From Mesorhizobium sp. WSM4306 (lineage in GTDB: Bacteria > Pseudomonadota > Alphaproteobacteria > Rhizobiales > Rhizobiaceae): a DNA stretch of 64,000 bases. Below are positions 41,243 through 49,939 of the stretch, in pieces (positions within the stretch are counted from its first letter, which is position 1; every line of letters begins with the position of its first letter). Below the pieces are notes generated by a model. The model made no database searches and was not told the origin of the DNA. It saw only the letters and a list, made by a program, of their open reading frames with translations. A program made the translations under genes and the position numbers. The stretch lies in assembly GCF_007003975.1 (NCBI RefSeq), contig NZ_VFTC01000002.1:1-64000 (forward strand), written 5' to 3'.

Positions 41243-42679
41243 TTGACCAACGAAAACAATCTTGCCGGCAACACCATCTCGACCGGCAACACTGCGGAAC
41301 TCGCCGGTTTCGCAGCCCTTGGAATTAGCGGCGCGCTGCTCAAGGCGACGCATGGCGCCGGCTTCACCGAGCCGAAGCCGATCCAGATGCAGGCGATCCC
41401 GCCGCAGATGGAAGGCCGCGATATCTTCGGCATCGCCCAGACCGGCTCCGGCAAGACCGCGGCCTTCGCGCTGCCGATCCTGTCGAAGATCATCGCGCTC
41501 GGCACCAAGCGCCGGGCCAAGACCACCCGTGCGCTGATCCTGGCGCCGACGCGCGAACTCGCCGTACAGATCGAGGACACCATCAAGATCCTCGCCAAGG
41601 GCGCGCATGTCTCGACCGCTCTCGTGCTTGGCGGCGTCTCGCGCTTCAGCCAGGTGAAGAAGGTCGCTCCCGGCGTCGACATCCTGATCGCCACGCCCGG
41701 CCGCCTGACCGATCTGGTCCGCGAAGGTGACCTAATCTTATCCGACACCAAATGGCTCGTGCTCGACGAGGGCGACCGCATGCTCGACATGGGCTTCATC
41801 AACGACGTCAAGCGCATCGCCAAGGCGACCGCGCCCGACCGTCAGACGGTGCTGTTCTCGGCCACCATGCCGAATGAAATCGCCGAGCTGGCGAAGGGCC
41901 TGTTGAAGAACCCGATCCGCGTCGAAGTCGCGCCGCAAAGCACCGCGGCAGCCGAGATCGTCCAGGGTGTCGTCTTTGCCCGCACCAAGCAGAAGCGCCA
42001 GGTGCTGTCGACGATGCTCGCCGACGCGGCGATGAAATCTGTCATCATCTTTTCGCGCACCAAGCATGGCGCCGACCGAGTGACCAAGGACCTCGAGCGC
42101 GACGGCTTCAAGGCCGCCGTCATCCACGGCAACAAGTCGCAGAACGCCCGCCAGAAGGCGCTCAACGATTTCCGCGAGGGTTCGGTGCGCATTCTCGTGG
42201 CGACCGATATCGCGGCGCGCGGCATCGACGTCCCCGGCATCAGCCATGTGGTGAATTTCGATCTGCCGGACGAAGCCGAAAGCTATGTCCACCGCATCGG
42301 CCGCACTGGCCGCAACGGCATGGACGGCATTGCGATCACGCTTTGCGATCCTTCGGAAAACAGCAAGCTGCGCCAGGTCGAGCGCATCATCCGCAGCAAG
42401 CTGCCGATCGTTGCTGACCATCTCGGCAGCCCCGATCCGGTGCGCAATCCGGCTGAAAAGAACGAGCGCTTCGAGCCGGCCAACGATCGCAACGACCGCA
42501 ATGGCCGTCGCGACGGCAGGCGCCCCGGTGGCCAGAACAACGGCTTCGGCAAGAAGCGCTTTGGCGACAAGCCGGCCTTTGCAGGTGCAGGCGAGCGCAA
42601 GCCGGAAGGCGCCAAGCCCTTCAAGGGCAACAACAAGCGCCGCTTCGGCGGCAAGCGGCCTGCGGCGCGGGCTGCTTGA
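41243..42679 (+). CDS. DEAD-box ATP-dependent RNA helicase (RhlE-like, DEGD variant, TTG start)
   Basis: 478 residues starting at TTG 41243, with AGAAGA upstream. Motifs in order: Q motif PKPIQMQAIP, I AQTGSGKTAAF, Ia PTRELAVQ, II DEGD (normally DEAD) in LVLDEGDRMLDMGF, III SATMP, IV IIFSRTKHG, V ATDIAARGID, VI HRIGRTGR. The C-terminal 80 residues form an Arg/Gly/Asn-rich tail with repeated KKRFG/KRRFGGKR. It probably unwinds rRNA or mRNA structures. The Ala-to-Gly change in motif II leaves both acidic catalytic residues. Confidence 0.92.
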   Translation: MTNENNLAGNTISTGNTAELAGFAALGISGALLKATHGAGFTEPKPIQMQAIPPQMEGRDIFGIAQTGSGKTAAFALPILSKIIALGTKRRAKTTRALILAPTRELAVQIEDTIKILAKGAHVSTALVLGGVSRFSQVKKVAPGVDILIATPGRLTDLVREGDLILSDTKWLVLDEGDRMLDMGFINDVKRIAKATAPDRQTVLFSATMPNEIAELAKGLLKNPIRVEVAPQSTAAAEIVQGVVFARTKQKRQVLSTMLADAAMKSVIIFSRTKHGADRVTKDLERDGFKAAVIHGNKSQNARQKALNDFREGSVRILVATDIAARGIDVPGISHVVNFDLPDEAESYVHRIGRTGRNGMDGIAITLCDPSENSKLRQVERIIRSKLPIVADHLGSPDPVRNPAEKNERFEPANDRNDRNGRRDGRRPGGQNNGFGKKRFGDKPAFAGAGERKPEGAKPFKGNNKRRFGGKRPAARAA

Positions 42680-42733
42680 TCGGACAATCGGCCAGGCGCG
42701 TCGCGCCTGGCTTGATTGCTGACTGTAGAAATG

Positions 42734-42773
42734 AGGACGGACCGAGCAATGCTTCGGCCGTCCTTTTCGTTTT
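42734..42773 (+). terminator. Terminator after the helicase gene
   Basis: AGGACGG-A-CCGAGC pairs with GCTTCGG-CCGTCCT, with one bulge, followed by TTTTCGTTTT. It lies between the helicase and the convergent hydrolase. Confidence 0.75.
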
Positions 42774-42777
42774 GCGG

Positions 42778-43752
42778 CTACTCGGTAATTGCCTTCACCC
42801 AAACGACAATCCGCTGCGCCAGGAATGCCGTGGTCGACGGCGACAACGCGTCGCCGGCGATGACGTGGTTGTCGGGATCGCCATTGTCGTCGACCGGCAC
42901 CAGTTCGTGCGGTGCGCCCCAGCGGCCGGCGATCTCGCGGGTGCGGTCTTCCCGCACCACGCTGTCTGAATCCGAGAAGATGAAGAGAGCCGGTATCTTC
43001 GCTTTTTCCACCGGTGCTGCGTAGGCAAGCTCGGTCAATGCTGCCATCGGCAGTACGGCCGCCATCGGATAGGTGTGCGTCCAGAGTTTCTCGTGCAGCG
43101 CATTGCGCGTTGGAAAGCTGCGTTGTTTGCCGCCGACAAGCTCAGCGATCTGCCTGCCCCAGGGCATGGTCAGCAGTTCGGCGCCTGAAGCCCTGACGCC
43201 GAAATTCGGCGAGATGAACGCGATTGCGGCGACGCCGTCAGATGCGCCAGGCTCGGTCGCCGCCCATGCCGCCAGTGAGCCGCCGGTCGAGGTGCCGATG
43301 ACGATCACCTTGTCGCCGATGGCCCGGCCGATGGCGAGCGCCTCCTCATAGTCGTTGATCCAGGCATTGACGCTGCCTTGCGCCATGGCGGTACCGTCCT
43401 GCCCATGGCCGGTGAGGCGGGTGTAGAGAAGGTTGGCGTCGAGCTGGTCGGCGACCTCGTCGGCCAACGGGCGAACCTCGCCCTTCGATGCCGAAAACCC
43501 GTGGATATAGACGATCGCCACCGGCGTCCTGGCGTGAACCATCGGGTCGGCCCAGATGATTTCTTTCTCGAGCCCGTCGCGGATGTTGGGGACGGCCGCT
43601 TCTTCGCGCGCGAGATAGGCCTGCGGATCGTCGCCGATCACTTTGGGATCGAAACGGATCGTGGTGTCGACGGGAACGCGCGGACCAAGCAGGAAGGCCA
43701 GGACAAGGATGACGATGACGCCCAGCACCGCAAGCACGATCCGTCGCCCCAT
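42778..43752 (-). CDS. Membrane-anchored alpha/beta hydrolase
   Basis: 324 residues from ATG 43752, with GGAG upstream. An N-terminal hydrophobic anchor (IVLAVLGVIVILVLAFLLG, about 4-22) is followed by the fold. VYIHGFSASKGE carries the oxyanion region, the nucleophile elbow is GTSTGG (about 151-156), acid Asp is in FSDSDSVV and the base His in DPDNHVIAG. Serine hydrolase of unknown substrate, probably on the periplasmic face. An in-frame GTG four codons upstream is possible. Confidence 0.82.
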   Translation of the reverse strand: MGRRIVLAVLGVIVILVLAFLLGPRVPVDTTIRFDPKVIGDDPQAYLAREEAAVPNIRDGLEKEIIWADPMVHARTPVAIVYIHGFSASKGEVRPLADEVADQLDANLLYTRLTGHGQDGTAMAQGSVNAWINDYEEALAIGRAIGDKVIVIGTSTGGSLAAWAATEPGASDGVAAIAFISPNFGVRASGAELLTMPWGRQIAELVGGKQRSFPTRNALHEKLWTHTYPMAAVLPMAALTELAYAAPVEKAKIPALFIFSDSDSVVREDRTREIAGRWGAPHELVPVDDNGDPDNHVIAGDALSPSTTAFLAQRIVVWVKAITE

Positions 43753-43824
43753 CGCAGACTCCACGCAACAAATCTCAACCTATGGCGGCTATTGCGCCCG
43801 AGCAACAGCCGGCCTGTGGACAGC

Positions 43825-43865
43825 TAGAGCGTTTCACCGTTTCACGGAAACGGCGAACCGCTCTA
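43825..43865. repeat. Palindromic repeat module with TAGAGCG/CGCTCTA ends
   Basis: TAGAGCG (43825-43831) and CGCTCTA (43859-43865) enclose TTTCACCGTTTCACGGAAACGG. A T-rich tract follows. It stands side by side with a second module at 43883. Confidence 0.7.
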
Positions 43866-43882
43866 TCTCTTTTTTGTTTTGC

Positions 43883-43953
43883 GCAATTCCCAAGGGCAAG
43901 CGCTACGCGCTTCTCCCGGGAAAACCGCTCACACTTTTCCTGGAATTGCTCTA
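43883..43953. repeat. Palindromic repeat module abutting the SDR gene 3' end
   Basis: GCAATTCC (43883-43890) and GGAATTGC (43942-43949) flank an internal AAGCGCTACGCGCTT palindrome and the AAAACCGCTCACACTTTTCC segment, which resembles the RIME-like core. The following CTCTAG includes the stop codon of the SDR gene on the minus strand. Confidence 0.65.
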
Positions 43954-44772
43954 GTCGTTCGGCGGCTTGCGATCGAAATTCAGTGGTCGCCCAGTCCAGC
44001 GGGTCGCCGTGCTGATGAACCAGCGGCAGACGGGCCTCGGCAGCAGCGCCAGCAGCTTCAGCCCCCAGCTCAATCGGCGCGGGAAAGTGACCTCGAAGCC
44101 GCCGGTTTCGATGCCGCGCAGCATGCGTCGCGAGGCGCGGTTGACCGGCATCAGTCCCGGCATCGGCAGCATGTTCTTTTCGGTCAGCGGTGTGTCGATG
44201 AAGCCCGGATTCATCACCTGGACGCGGACATTCATCTTGTCGAAATCGTATTTCAGCGACTCGGCCAGGATGTTGATCGCCGCCTTCGAGCCGCCATAGG
44301 CGGCCGTGGTCGGCCAGCCGAAATAGGCGGTCACCGAGCCGACAAGCACGATATGGCCGCGCGCGCGGATGCGCATGCGCTTCATCAGCGGGACGAGACC
44401 ATTGATAATGCCGAAATAGTTGACCTCGAAGGACTGGCGAAAGTCGCGGACCCTGAGGTCTTCGCCGGGTGTGGCGATGTAGTTGCCGGCGTTGAAGACG
44501 GCGAGCACGATCGGGCCGAGATCCTTTTCGATCGCCGCCACATTGCTTGCCATGCGCGGCTCGTCGGTGACGTCGCAGGGATAGGCAACTACGCGTCCCG
44601 GCATCTGTGCCGTCTCGACGATGAGCGAGTCGATCGGATGCTCGTCAAGCGCGCTCACCGCGACGACAAAGCCCTTTGCCGCAAGATCCTTGGCCAGAGC
44701 GCGGCCGATGCCGCTGCTGCCGCCGGTGATCCAGGCGACGCCGTGCTTCGGGTTGGCCCGGTAAAGTGTCAT
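43951..44772 (-). CDS. Short-chain dehydrogenase/reductase
   Basis: 273 residues. The cofactor motif is TGGSSGIG (about 16-23) and the structural motif NAG (about 95). The catalytic Ser lies in LVGSVTAYFG and the Tyr/Lys pair in YGGSK. Basic C-terminal tail. SDR family, substrate not predictable. Its stop codon falls in the border of a palindromic repeat, so the very C-terminus may have been altered. Confidence 0.85.
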   Translation of the reverse strand: MTLYRANPKHGVAWITGGSSGIGRALAKDLAAKGFVVAVSALDEHPIDSLIVETAQMPGRVVAYPCDVTDEPRMASNVAAIEKDLGPIVLAVFNAGNYIATPGEDLRVRDFRQSFEVNYFGIINGLVPLMKRMRIRARGHIVLVGSVTAYFGWPTTAAYGGSKAAINILAESLKYDFDKMNVRVQVMNPGFIDTPLTEKNMLPMPGLMPVNRASRRMLRGIETGGFEVTFPRRLSWGLKLLALLPRPVCRWFISTATRWTGRPLNFDRKPPND

Positions 44773-44988
44773 TCTGCGCCCCGCCGATCTGTCATTAGTG
44801 CTCTAGCGGTGAAAAAATCGAATGAAAAGAGCGCTTTTTAGCACAAGGTTGAAATGATCGTCATCGCGCGCCATCCGGCGGCAGGAGATTGCAGTACCCG
44901 AAATGCGACTGGACCAGGCGAATTCTTGCCTTGAAACGCAAGCTTCGGGTTTCTAGGGTCTCGCCGCAGCTACATGAAGGAATCCCGG

Positions 44989-46023
44989 ATGCCCCGTTCT
45001 GTGATCGAAGCGATCGGCAACACGCCCCTGATCCGCCTCAACAAGGCTTCTGAGCTGACCGGCTGCGAGATCCTGGGCAAGGCCGAGTTCATGAATCCGG
45101 GCCAATCGGTCAAGGATCGCGCCGGCCTGTTCATCATCCGCGACGCCGAACAGCGCGGGCTGTTGAAGCCGGGCGGCGTCATCGTCGAAGGTACGGCCGG
45201 CAATACCGGAATTGGCCTGACGCTGGTCGCAAAGGCGCTGGGCTATCGCACGGTGATCGTCATTCCCGACACGCAGAGCCAGGAGAAGAAAGACACGATC
45301 AAGCTGCTTGGCGCGGAATTGATCGAGGTGCCGGCGGTGCCTTACAAGAACCCCAACAACTATGTGAAACTGTCGGGGCGGCTGGCCGAGCAGATGGCGC
45401 GTTCCGAGCCCAACGGCGCGATCTGGGCCAACCAGTTCGACAATGTCGCCAATCGCGACGGCCATATCCGCACCACCGCGGAAGAAATCTGGACGCAGAC
45501 CGGCGGCAAGGTCGACGGCTTCGTCTCGGCTGTGGGTTCGGGCGGCACGCTGGCTGGCGTCGCCTTCGGGCTGAAGGCCAAAAGCAAGGACGTCAAGATC
45601 GCGCTCGCCGATCCGCTCGGCGCCGCGCTCTATTCCTTCTACACCAGCGGTGAATTGAAGTCCGACGGCAGCTCGATCACCGAAGGCATAGGGCAGGGGC
45701 GCATCACGGCCAATCTCGAAGGGTTCACGCCGGACTTCTCGTTCCAGGTTCCGGATGAGGAGGCGCTGCCGATCGTCTTCGACCTGATCCAGGAAGAGGG
45801 CCTGTGCGTCGGCGGCTCGACCGGTATCAATATCGCTGGCGCGATCCGGCTGGCGCGTGAGCTTGGCCCCGGCCACACCATTGTGACCATCCTGGCCGAC
45901 TATGGCACCCGTTATCAGTCGAAGCTGTTCAACCCGGAATTCCTGCGCGAGAAGAACCTGCCGGTGCCGGGCTGGATGGACGAGCGTAGCACAATTTCGG
46001 TGCCGTACGAGAAGGTTGCCTGA
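44989..46023 (+). CDS. cysK: Cysteine synthase A (O-acetylserine sulfhydrylase)
   Basis: 344 residues from ATG 44989, with AAGGA seven bases upstream. ATG 44974 would add five residues. PLP Lys is in NPGQSVKDRAG (about 39-48), the substrate loop is GTAGNTGIG, the phosphate clamp SAVGSGGTLAG, and the late CVGGSTGINIAGAIRLA. It makes L-cysteine from O-acetylserine and sulfide. First gene of a four-gene unit with coupled downstream starts. A cystathionine-beta-synthase-like role is less likely given the short C-terminus. Confidence 0.92.
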   Translation: MPRSVIEAIGNTPLIRLNKASELTGCEILGKAEFMNPGQSVKDRAGLFIIRDAEQRGLLKPGGVIVEGTAGNTGIGLTLVAKALGYRTVIVIPDTQSQEKKDTIKLLGAELIEVPAVPYKNPNNYVKLSGRLAEQMARSEPNGAIWANQFDNVANRDGHIRTTAEEIWTQTGGKVDGFVSAVGSGGTLAGVAFGLKAKSKDVKIALADPLGAALYSFYTSGELKSDGSSITEGIGQGRITANLEGFTPDFSFQVPDEEALPIVFDLIQEEGLCVGGSTGINIAGAIRLARELGPGHTIVTILADYGTRYQSKLFNPEFLREKNLPVPGWMDERSTISVPYEKVA

Positions 46024-46766
46024 TGGCGCACAAGACCGAAGCGCTGTTTCGCGACGACGCCTATCTGAAGACGGCCGAAGCCACGGTGGTCGCGATCAAC
46101 GAGCGTGGCGGCATCATTCTCGACCGGACGATCTTCTATGCCACATCGGGTGGCCAGCCCGGCGATACCGGCACATTAGAGCGCGCCGACGGCAGCCGCA
46201 TCGCTATTGCCGCCACCATCACCGGCGAGACCAAGGACGAGATCATCCATGTGCCGGCGCCGGAGCAGCCGGTGCCGGAGGTTGGCGAACGGATAAAACT
46301 CGCGATCGACTGGGAGCGGCGGCATCTGCTTATGCGCATGCATGCCGCCTGCCACCTGCTCACCGTCGTCTGTTCGTTTCCGATCACCGGTGCTTCGGTT
46401 TCCGAGGATGACAGCCGTGTCGACTTCGACGCTCCCGATGCCGGCTTCACCAAAGAGGATGTCACCGCCGGGTTGATGGAGCTGGTACGGGCCGATCATC
46501 CGATCTTCATCAGGCTGATCACTGACGAGGAACTGGCGGCGAATCCGGGCCTGGTGAAATCCAAGAATGTCCGGCCGCCGGTCGGCACTGGCAAAATCCG
46601 TCTGGTTTGCATCGGCGACGACGCTTCGGTCGACAGCCAGCCCTGCGGCGGTACCCACGTCAAAAGCACCGGCGAGATCGGCGAGATCCACATCGGCAAG
46701 ATCGAAAAGAAGGGCCGCGAGAACCGGCGTTTTCGCATTCGCTTCGGACCGCTGCCGGCAGCTTGA
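46023..46766 (+). CDS. Alanyl-tRNA editing protein AlaX-like
   Basis: 247 residues, starting on the last base of the cysK stop. The editing domain has RTIFYATSGGQPGDTG (about 37-52), zinc ligands HAACH in MRMHAACHLL (about 105-114) and CGGTHVKSTGEIG near residue 205. AlaX proteins hydrolyse Ser-tRNA(Ala) or Gly-tRNA(Ala). Pairing with cysteine synthesis may reflect protection against mischarging, which is an inference. Confidence 0.9.
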   Translation: MAHKTEALFRDDAYLKTAEATVVAINERGGIILDRTIFYATSGGQPGDTGTLERADGSRIAIAATITGETKDEIIHVPAPEQPVPEVGERIKLAIDWERRHLLMRMHAACHLLTVVCSFPITGASVSEDDSRVDFDAPDAGFTKEDVTAGLMELVRADHPIFIRLITDEELAANPGLVKSKNVRPPVGTGKIRLVCIGDDASVDSQPCGGTHVKSTGEIGEIHIGKIEKKGRENRRFRIRFGPLPAA

Positions 46767-46806
46767 ACCAGAAAATGCCTCGCAGAGGCGGGGCGGGAGA
46801 ACAACA

Positions 46807-47658
46807 ATGGCCGATGACAGCCCTTTCACCGTCGACGCGGACTGGTTGCAGAGCCGTCTTGGTGAGCCTGGCCTGACGATCGTCGATGCGTCCTGGTATC
46901 TGCCGGCGCAAAAGCGCGATGCGCGCGCCGAGTATGAGGCGGCGCATATTCCGGGCGCGCGCTTCTTCGACCACGATGCGGCCTCGGACCCGGATGCCAA
47001 GCTGCCACACACGCTGCCGTCGCCGCAGCATTTCGCGCAATATGTCGGCACCATGGGCATTTCGGCCGACGACACCATCGTCGTCTATGACGGTCCAGGT
47101 TTCTTCTCGGCGCCGCGGGCGTGGTGGATGTTTCGCGTCATGGGCGTGTTCCAGGTCTATGTGCTGGACGGCGGCTTCGACCGCTGGAAGGCGGCGGGCC
47201 GGCCGGTGACGGCGGAACCGACGAAGATCGCGCCGAATGTGTTCTATGCCGATTTCGATGCCTCCCGGGTCGCCAGCCTCTCCGACATGCGCCGCATCGT
47301 CGAAACGAAAGAGAGCCAGATTGCGGACGCCCGTGGCGCCGGCCGCTTCACCGGAACCGAACCCGAGCCCCGCGCCGGTGTCCGCTCCGGTCACATGCCT
47401 GGCGCGCGCAACCTGCCTTATTCGGCGCTGTCGCAAGATGGCGAGCTGTTGTCGAAGGATAGGCTGCGCAAGGCCGTTGAGGATGCCGGCATCGATCTGT
47501 CGAAGCCTGTCGTCACCTCGTGTGGCTCCGGCATCACCGCGGCTGTCGTCACGCTGGCGCTGGAGACGCTTGGCCACACCGACAACAGGCTCTACGACGG
47601 CTCATGGACCGAATGGGGCGGGCTGGCCGATACGCCCGTTGCAACGGGCAAGGAATGA
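46807..47658 (+). CDS. sseA: 3-mercaptopyruvate sulfurtransferase
   Basis: 283 residues from ATG 46807 (MADDSPFTVDADWLQSRL). Two rhodanese domains: the first inactive (about 10-140, with ARFFDHDAASD and WWMFRVMG), the second with the catalytic loop CGSGITA (Cys about 240), whose SG sequence favours mercaptopyruvate over thiosulfate. Ends DGSWTEWG. Its stop overlaps the next start. It belongs to the cysK unit and moves cysteine-derived sulfur. Confidence 0.93.
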   Translation: MADDSPFTVDADWLQSRLGEPGLTIVDASWYLPAQKRDARAEYEAAHIPGARFFDHDAASDPDAKLPHTLPSPQHFAQYVGTMGISADDTIVVYDGPGFFSAPRAWWMFRVMGVFQVYVLDGGFDRWKAAGRPVTAEPTKIAPNVFYADFDASRVASLSDMRRIVETKESQIADARGAGRFTGTEPEPRAGVRSGHMPGARNLPYSALSQDGELLSKDRLRKAVEDAGIDLSKPVVTSCGSGITAAVVTLALETLGHTDNRLYDGSWTEWGGLADTPVATGKE

Positions 47659-48227
47659 TGGCGATGGAAAACGGCGCGCTGGACAACATTGAGGTTACGG
47701 TCACGTTTCTGGAAATGCATGTGCCGCCGGCCTATTCACCGCCCGTGCCGTACAACAAGCAGATCGCGCTGTTGAAGACCAAGGACATTCCGCTGCATTT
47801 CTACCGCTATCTGATGGATCGGGTGGGGCGCAAATGGCATTGGGTCAATGTGCTGCGGCTGGACGATGACGAGCTTGCGGCCGGTATTCACCGCGAAGAC
47901 CGCGACATCAGGGTGCTTTATCTCGACGGCGCGCCGGCGGGGTTCTTCGACCTCAAGCCGCATCTGCCGGAGGAAGTCGAACTCGCTTATTTCGGCATGA
48001 TGGAGCATGCGACCGGGCAAGGCATCGGCCGCTGGTTCCTGGGCGCGGCGATCGCCGCCGCCTGGTCATACGGGCCGAAACGGGTGACGGTGCAGACCTG
48101 TACGCTCGATCATCCGGCCGCCTTGCCGCTCTACCAGAAGCTCGGCTTTGCGCCGGTGGCGCAAAAGAAGGAGACCGTGCATCCGCTGCCTTTTGCCGAG
48201 CGCTCGGCCAGCGTCATGCGACCCTAA
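47655..48227 (+). CDS. GNAT family N-acetyltransferase
   Basis: 190 residues. There are tandem ATGs at 47655 and 47658, the first overlapping the sseA stop. Acetyl-CoA motif A is GMMEHATGQGIGRWFLGAAIAAAW (about 115-138), followed by VQTCTLDHPAALPLYQKLGF. Substrate unknown. As the last gene of the cysK-alaX-sseA unit, it may act on a thiol or an amino-acid metabolite (inference). Confidence 0.85.
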   Translation: MMAMENGALDNIEVTVTFLEMHVPPAYSPPVPYNKQIALLKTKDIPLHFYRYLMDRVGRKWHWVNVLRLDDDELAAGIHREDRDIRVLYLDGAPAGFFDLKPHLPEEVELAYFGMMEHATGQGIGRWFLGAAIAAAWSYGPKRVTVQTCTLDHPAALPLYQKLGFAPVAQKKETVHPLPFAERSASVMRP

Positions 48228-48323
48228 TCTCTCCGAAAGCTGAACCAGCCGTTCATCGGCGCTTCAGGCTGCCTTTGCCATGGTGGCGTCAACACGGACG
48301 CGGCCATTGCCGAGGAGAAAGAT

Positions 48324-48892
48324 ATGCTGAGCCGACGTACATTTGCCGCAGCGCTGATTGCTGCACTTGCACTGCCGACCCTTGGACCGACCTTGGCCGC
48401 CGCACAGGCGACCACGCCGTCGGCGGCAACGATCGAGCGACAGCTCGACGCGGCGCCCCGGGTGAAACTGCGACCCAACCAGCGCGTCACCATCCGCGAA
48501 TTCAAGCGGCGGCCGGATCTGAGGCGCCAGGCGCGCTCGATCGACATCCAGTCCATCAATTTCGCCTTTGGCCCGGCGGCCATTTCCAGTTCGCAATACG
48601 GCAAGATCGAGAACATCGCCGACGCGCTGGAGCGCATCCTGCGCCGCGATCCCCGCGCCCGCGTGCTGATCGAGGGCCATCTGACGCGGTCGGCTCCTTC
48701 CGGTCGAACCAGGTCCTGTCGGAGCAACGCGCCGCCTCGCTGAAGCGCACTTTGGTTCGCGAGTTCGGCGTGCCGGGCTATGCGCTGGAAACTGTCGGCT
48801 ATGGCGAGGAATTCCTGCTGGTGCAGACCCAGGACGAAAACTGGCGCAACCGCCGTGTGACGCTGCGCCGCTTCGACGATTTCATCCGCTGA
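48324..48892 (+). pseudogene. OmpA-family lipoprotein-like gene with a one-base frameshift
   Basis: From ATG 48324 the frame gives a signal peptide (MLSRRTFAAALIAALALPTLGPTLAAAQA) and the first half of an OmpA C-terminal domain (INFAFGPAAISSSQYGKIENIADALERIL) up to RVLIEGH. It then goes out of frame and stops at 48743. In the next frame the domain resumes as DAVGSFRSNQVLSEQRAASLKRTLV and GYGEEFLLVQTQDENWRNRRVTL, ending at 48892. The break is at 48680/48681, where one base is missing in the GHTD motif. The repaired protein would have about 189 residues and bind peptidoglycan. Confidence 0.8.
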
Positions 48893-49037
48893 CCGGGACA
48901 GGTTTCTGATGCAACGTTTCAGCAGTCCGGCTTGAAAATGGCCGGGCTGCTGGGGGCCTCACAGTCTTGGCAGGAATCGGGTGGGAGGCAGCCGCTTCGC
49001 GGCATATTTTCCGGTCAACGACACCGGAGATTCAGCC

Positions 49038-49505
49038 ATGACCGTTCAGTTCAAAGCCTTGCCGACAAAAGACGTCAGAGCGCTGCAGCGCGGCGGTCCG
49101 GACGCCTATGGCCGCACGCCGGAGCGGAAGGTTTCCGATGGCGACGGCATGCCGTGCCGGCATTGTCTGAGAAACGTCGCCGAAGGCGATGGCTATCTGA
49201 TCCTGGCCTACCGGCCGTTTCCTTCTTTGCAGCCTTACGCCGAGACCGGCCCCATCTTTCTGCATGCGCAGGAGTGCGAACGCGCAGCCGAGACAGAAGC
49301 GCTGCCGGACATACTGGAGAGCAGCGACTATATTGTGCGCGGCTATGGAGCGGATGACCGCATCGTCTATGGCAGCGGCGGCGTCATTCCTACGGTCGAT
49401 ATAGCGGCGCGAGCCGAGACATTGTTCGAGCGCGACGACATCGCTTATGTCCATGTCCGCTCTGCACGCAACAATTGCTATCAGTGCCGCATCGAGCGCG
49501 CCTGA
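49038..49505 (+). CDS. DUF1203 family protein
   Basis: 155 residues. GMPCRHCLRNVAEGDGYLILAYRPF (about 37-61), YAETGPIFLHAQECERA and the C-terminal DIAYVHVRSARNNCYQCRIERA match DUF1203. Conserved cysteines and histidine (CRHC, HAxxC, NCxxC) suggest metal or redox chemistry. No function is established. It stands alone between a broken OmpA gene and a terminator. Confidence 0.88.
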   Translation: MTVQFKALPTKDVRALQRGGPDAYGRTPERKVSDGDGMPCRHCLRNVAEGDGYLILAYRPFPSLQPYAETGPIFLHAQECERAAETEALPDILESSDYIVRGYGADDRIVYGSGGVIPTVDIAARAETLFERDDIAYVHVRSARNNCYQCRIERA

Positions 49506-49507
49506 CA

Positions 49508-49536
49508 AAAAAATGCCCGCCGGTGATCTGGCGGGC
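49508..49536 (-). terminator. Minus-strand intrinsic terminator
   Basis: Arms GCCCGCC (49515-49521) and GGCGGGC (49530-49536). The poly-A at 49508-49513 becomes a U run on the minus strand, so it serves leftward transcription, although no intact leftward gene lies upstream. Confidence 0.65.
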
Positions 49537-49657
49537 AGTTGGGAGCCGTGTGACGGAAGCTGCTGCCGAGGCCTGCATAGGAGACATCAGGCGTTCGGAG
49601 GCGGCTGGGGCCGTCAAGTTGGCAGCATCTGTCTGCGCAGGTTTTTCGAATGCCTGA

Positions 49658-49673
49658 TGTGAAACACTTCACA
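49658..49673. promoter_or_regulatory. CRP-like palindrome TGTGA-N6-TCACA
   Basis: TGTGA (49658-49662), AACACT, TCACA (49669-49673). It matches the CRP/FNR-family consensus exactly but lies in a gene-poor 710-base stretch (49506-50215), with no gene directly downstream on either strand. Confidence 0.4.
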
Positions 49674-49821
49674 CAGCGCCAGCGATCGTCGCGAACATGA
49701 CGGCGCGCGGCCGTAGCTGGCTGAGAGCTGTCGCACTCCCGTCGCATTCATTCGTTAAAAGGTGAGTGTCGATGGATTTGCCGACCGCGGATGAACCGGC
49801 GGGAATCTCGATGACTGAGGA

Positions 49822-49846
49822 AGCGGGGCTTTGGCTCCGCTTTTTT
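49822..49846 (+). terminator. Rightward intrinsic terminator
   Basis: AGCGGGGC (49822-49829) and GCTCCGCT (49834-49841), one G-U pair, followed by a T run. No intact gene ends immediately before it. Confidence 0.75.
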
Positions 49847-49884
49847 GTTGTCAGCCGACCTGTCTAATTATGACCTTGCGCAAA

Positions 49885-49919
49885 GAAAAAGCCCGTCGGA
49901 ATTGACCGACGGGTTTTTG
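49885..49919. terminator. Bidirectional intrinsic terminator
   Basis: CCCGTCGG (49892-49899), loop, CCGACGGG (49906-49913), with A-run before and T-run after. On the minus strand it terminates the outer-membrane protein remnant just to its right. Confidence 0.88.
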
Positions 49920-49939
49920 ACCGTGCCTGGCCGGGTTTT

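Noticed and set aside
48275..48743. Two overlapping genes in different frames at the OmpA-like locus
   Set aside because: The two frames each carry half of one OmpA domain, so a one-base frameshift in a single gene explains them better.
49772..49867. 31-codon frame with AAGGTGAG before its ATG
   Set aside because: Its second half is simply the translated terminator stem at 49822-49846, and I have no evidence that it is a gene.
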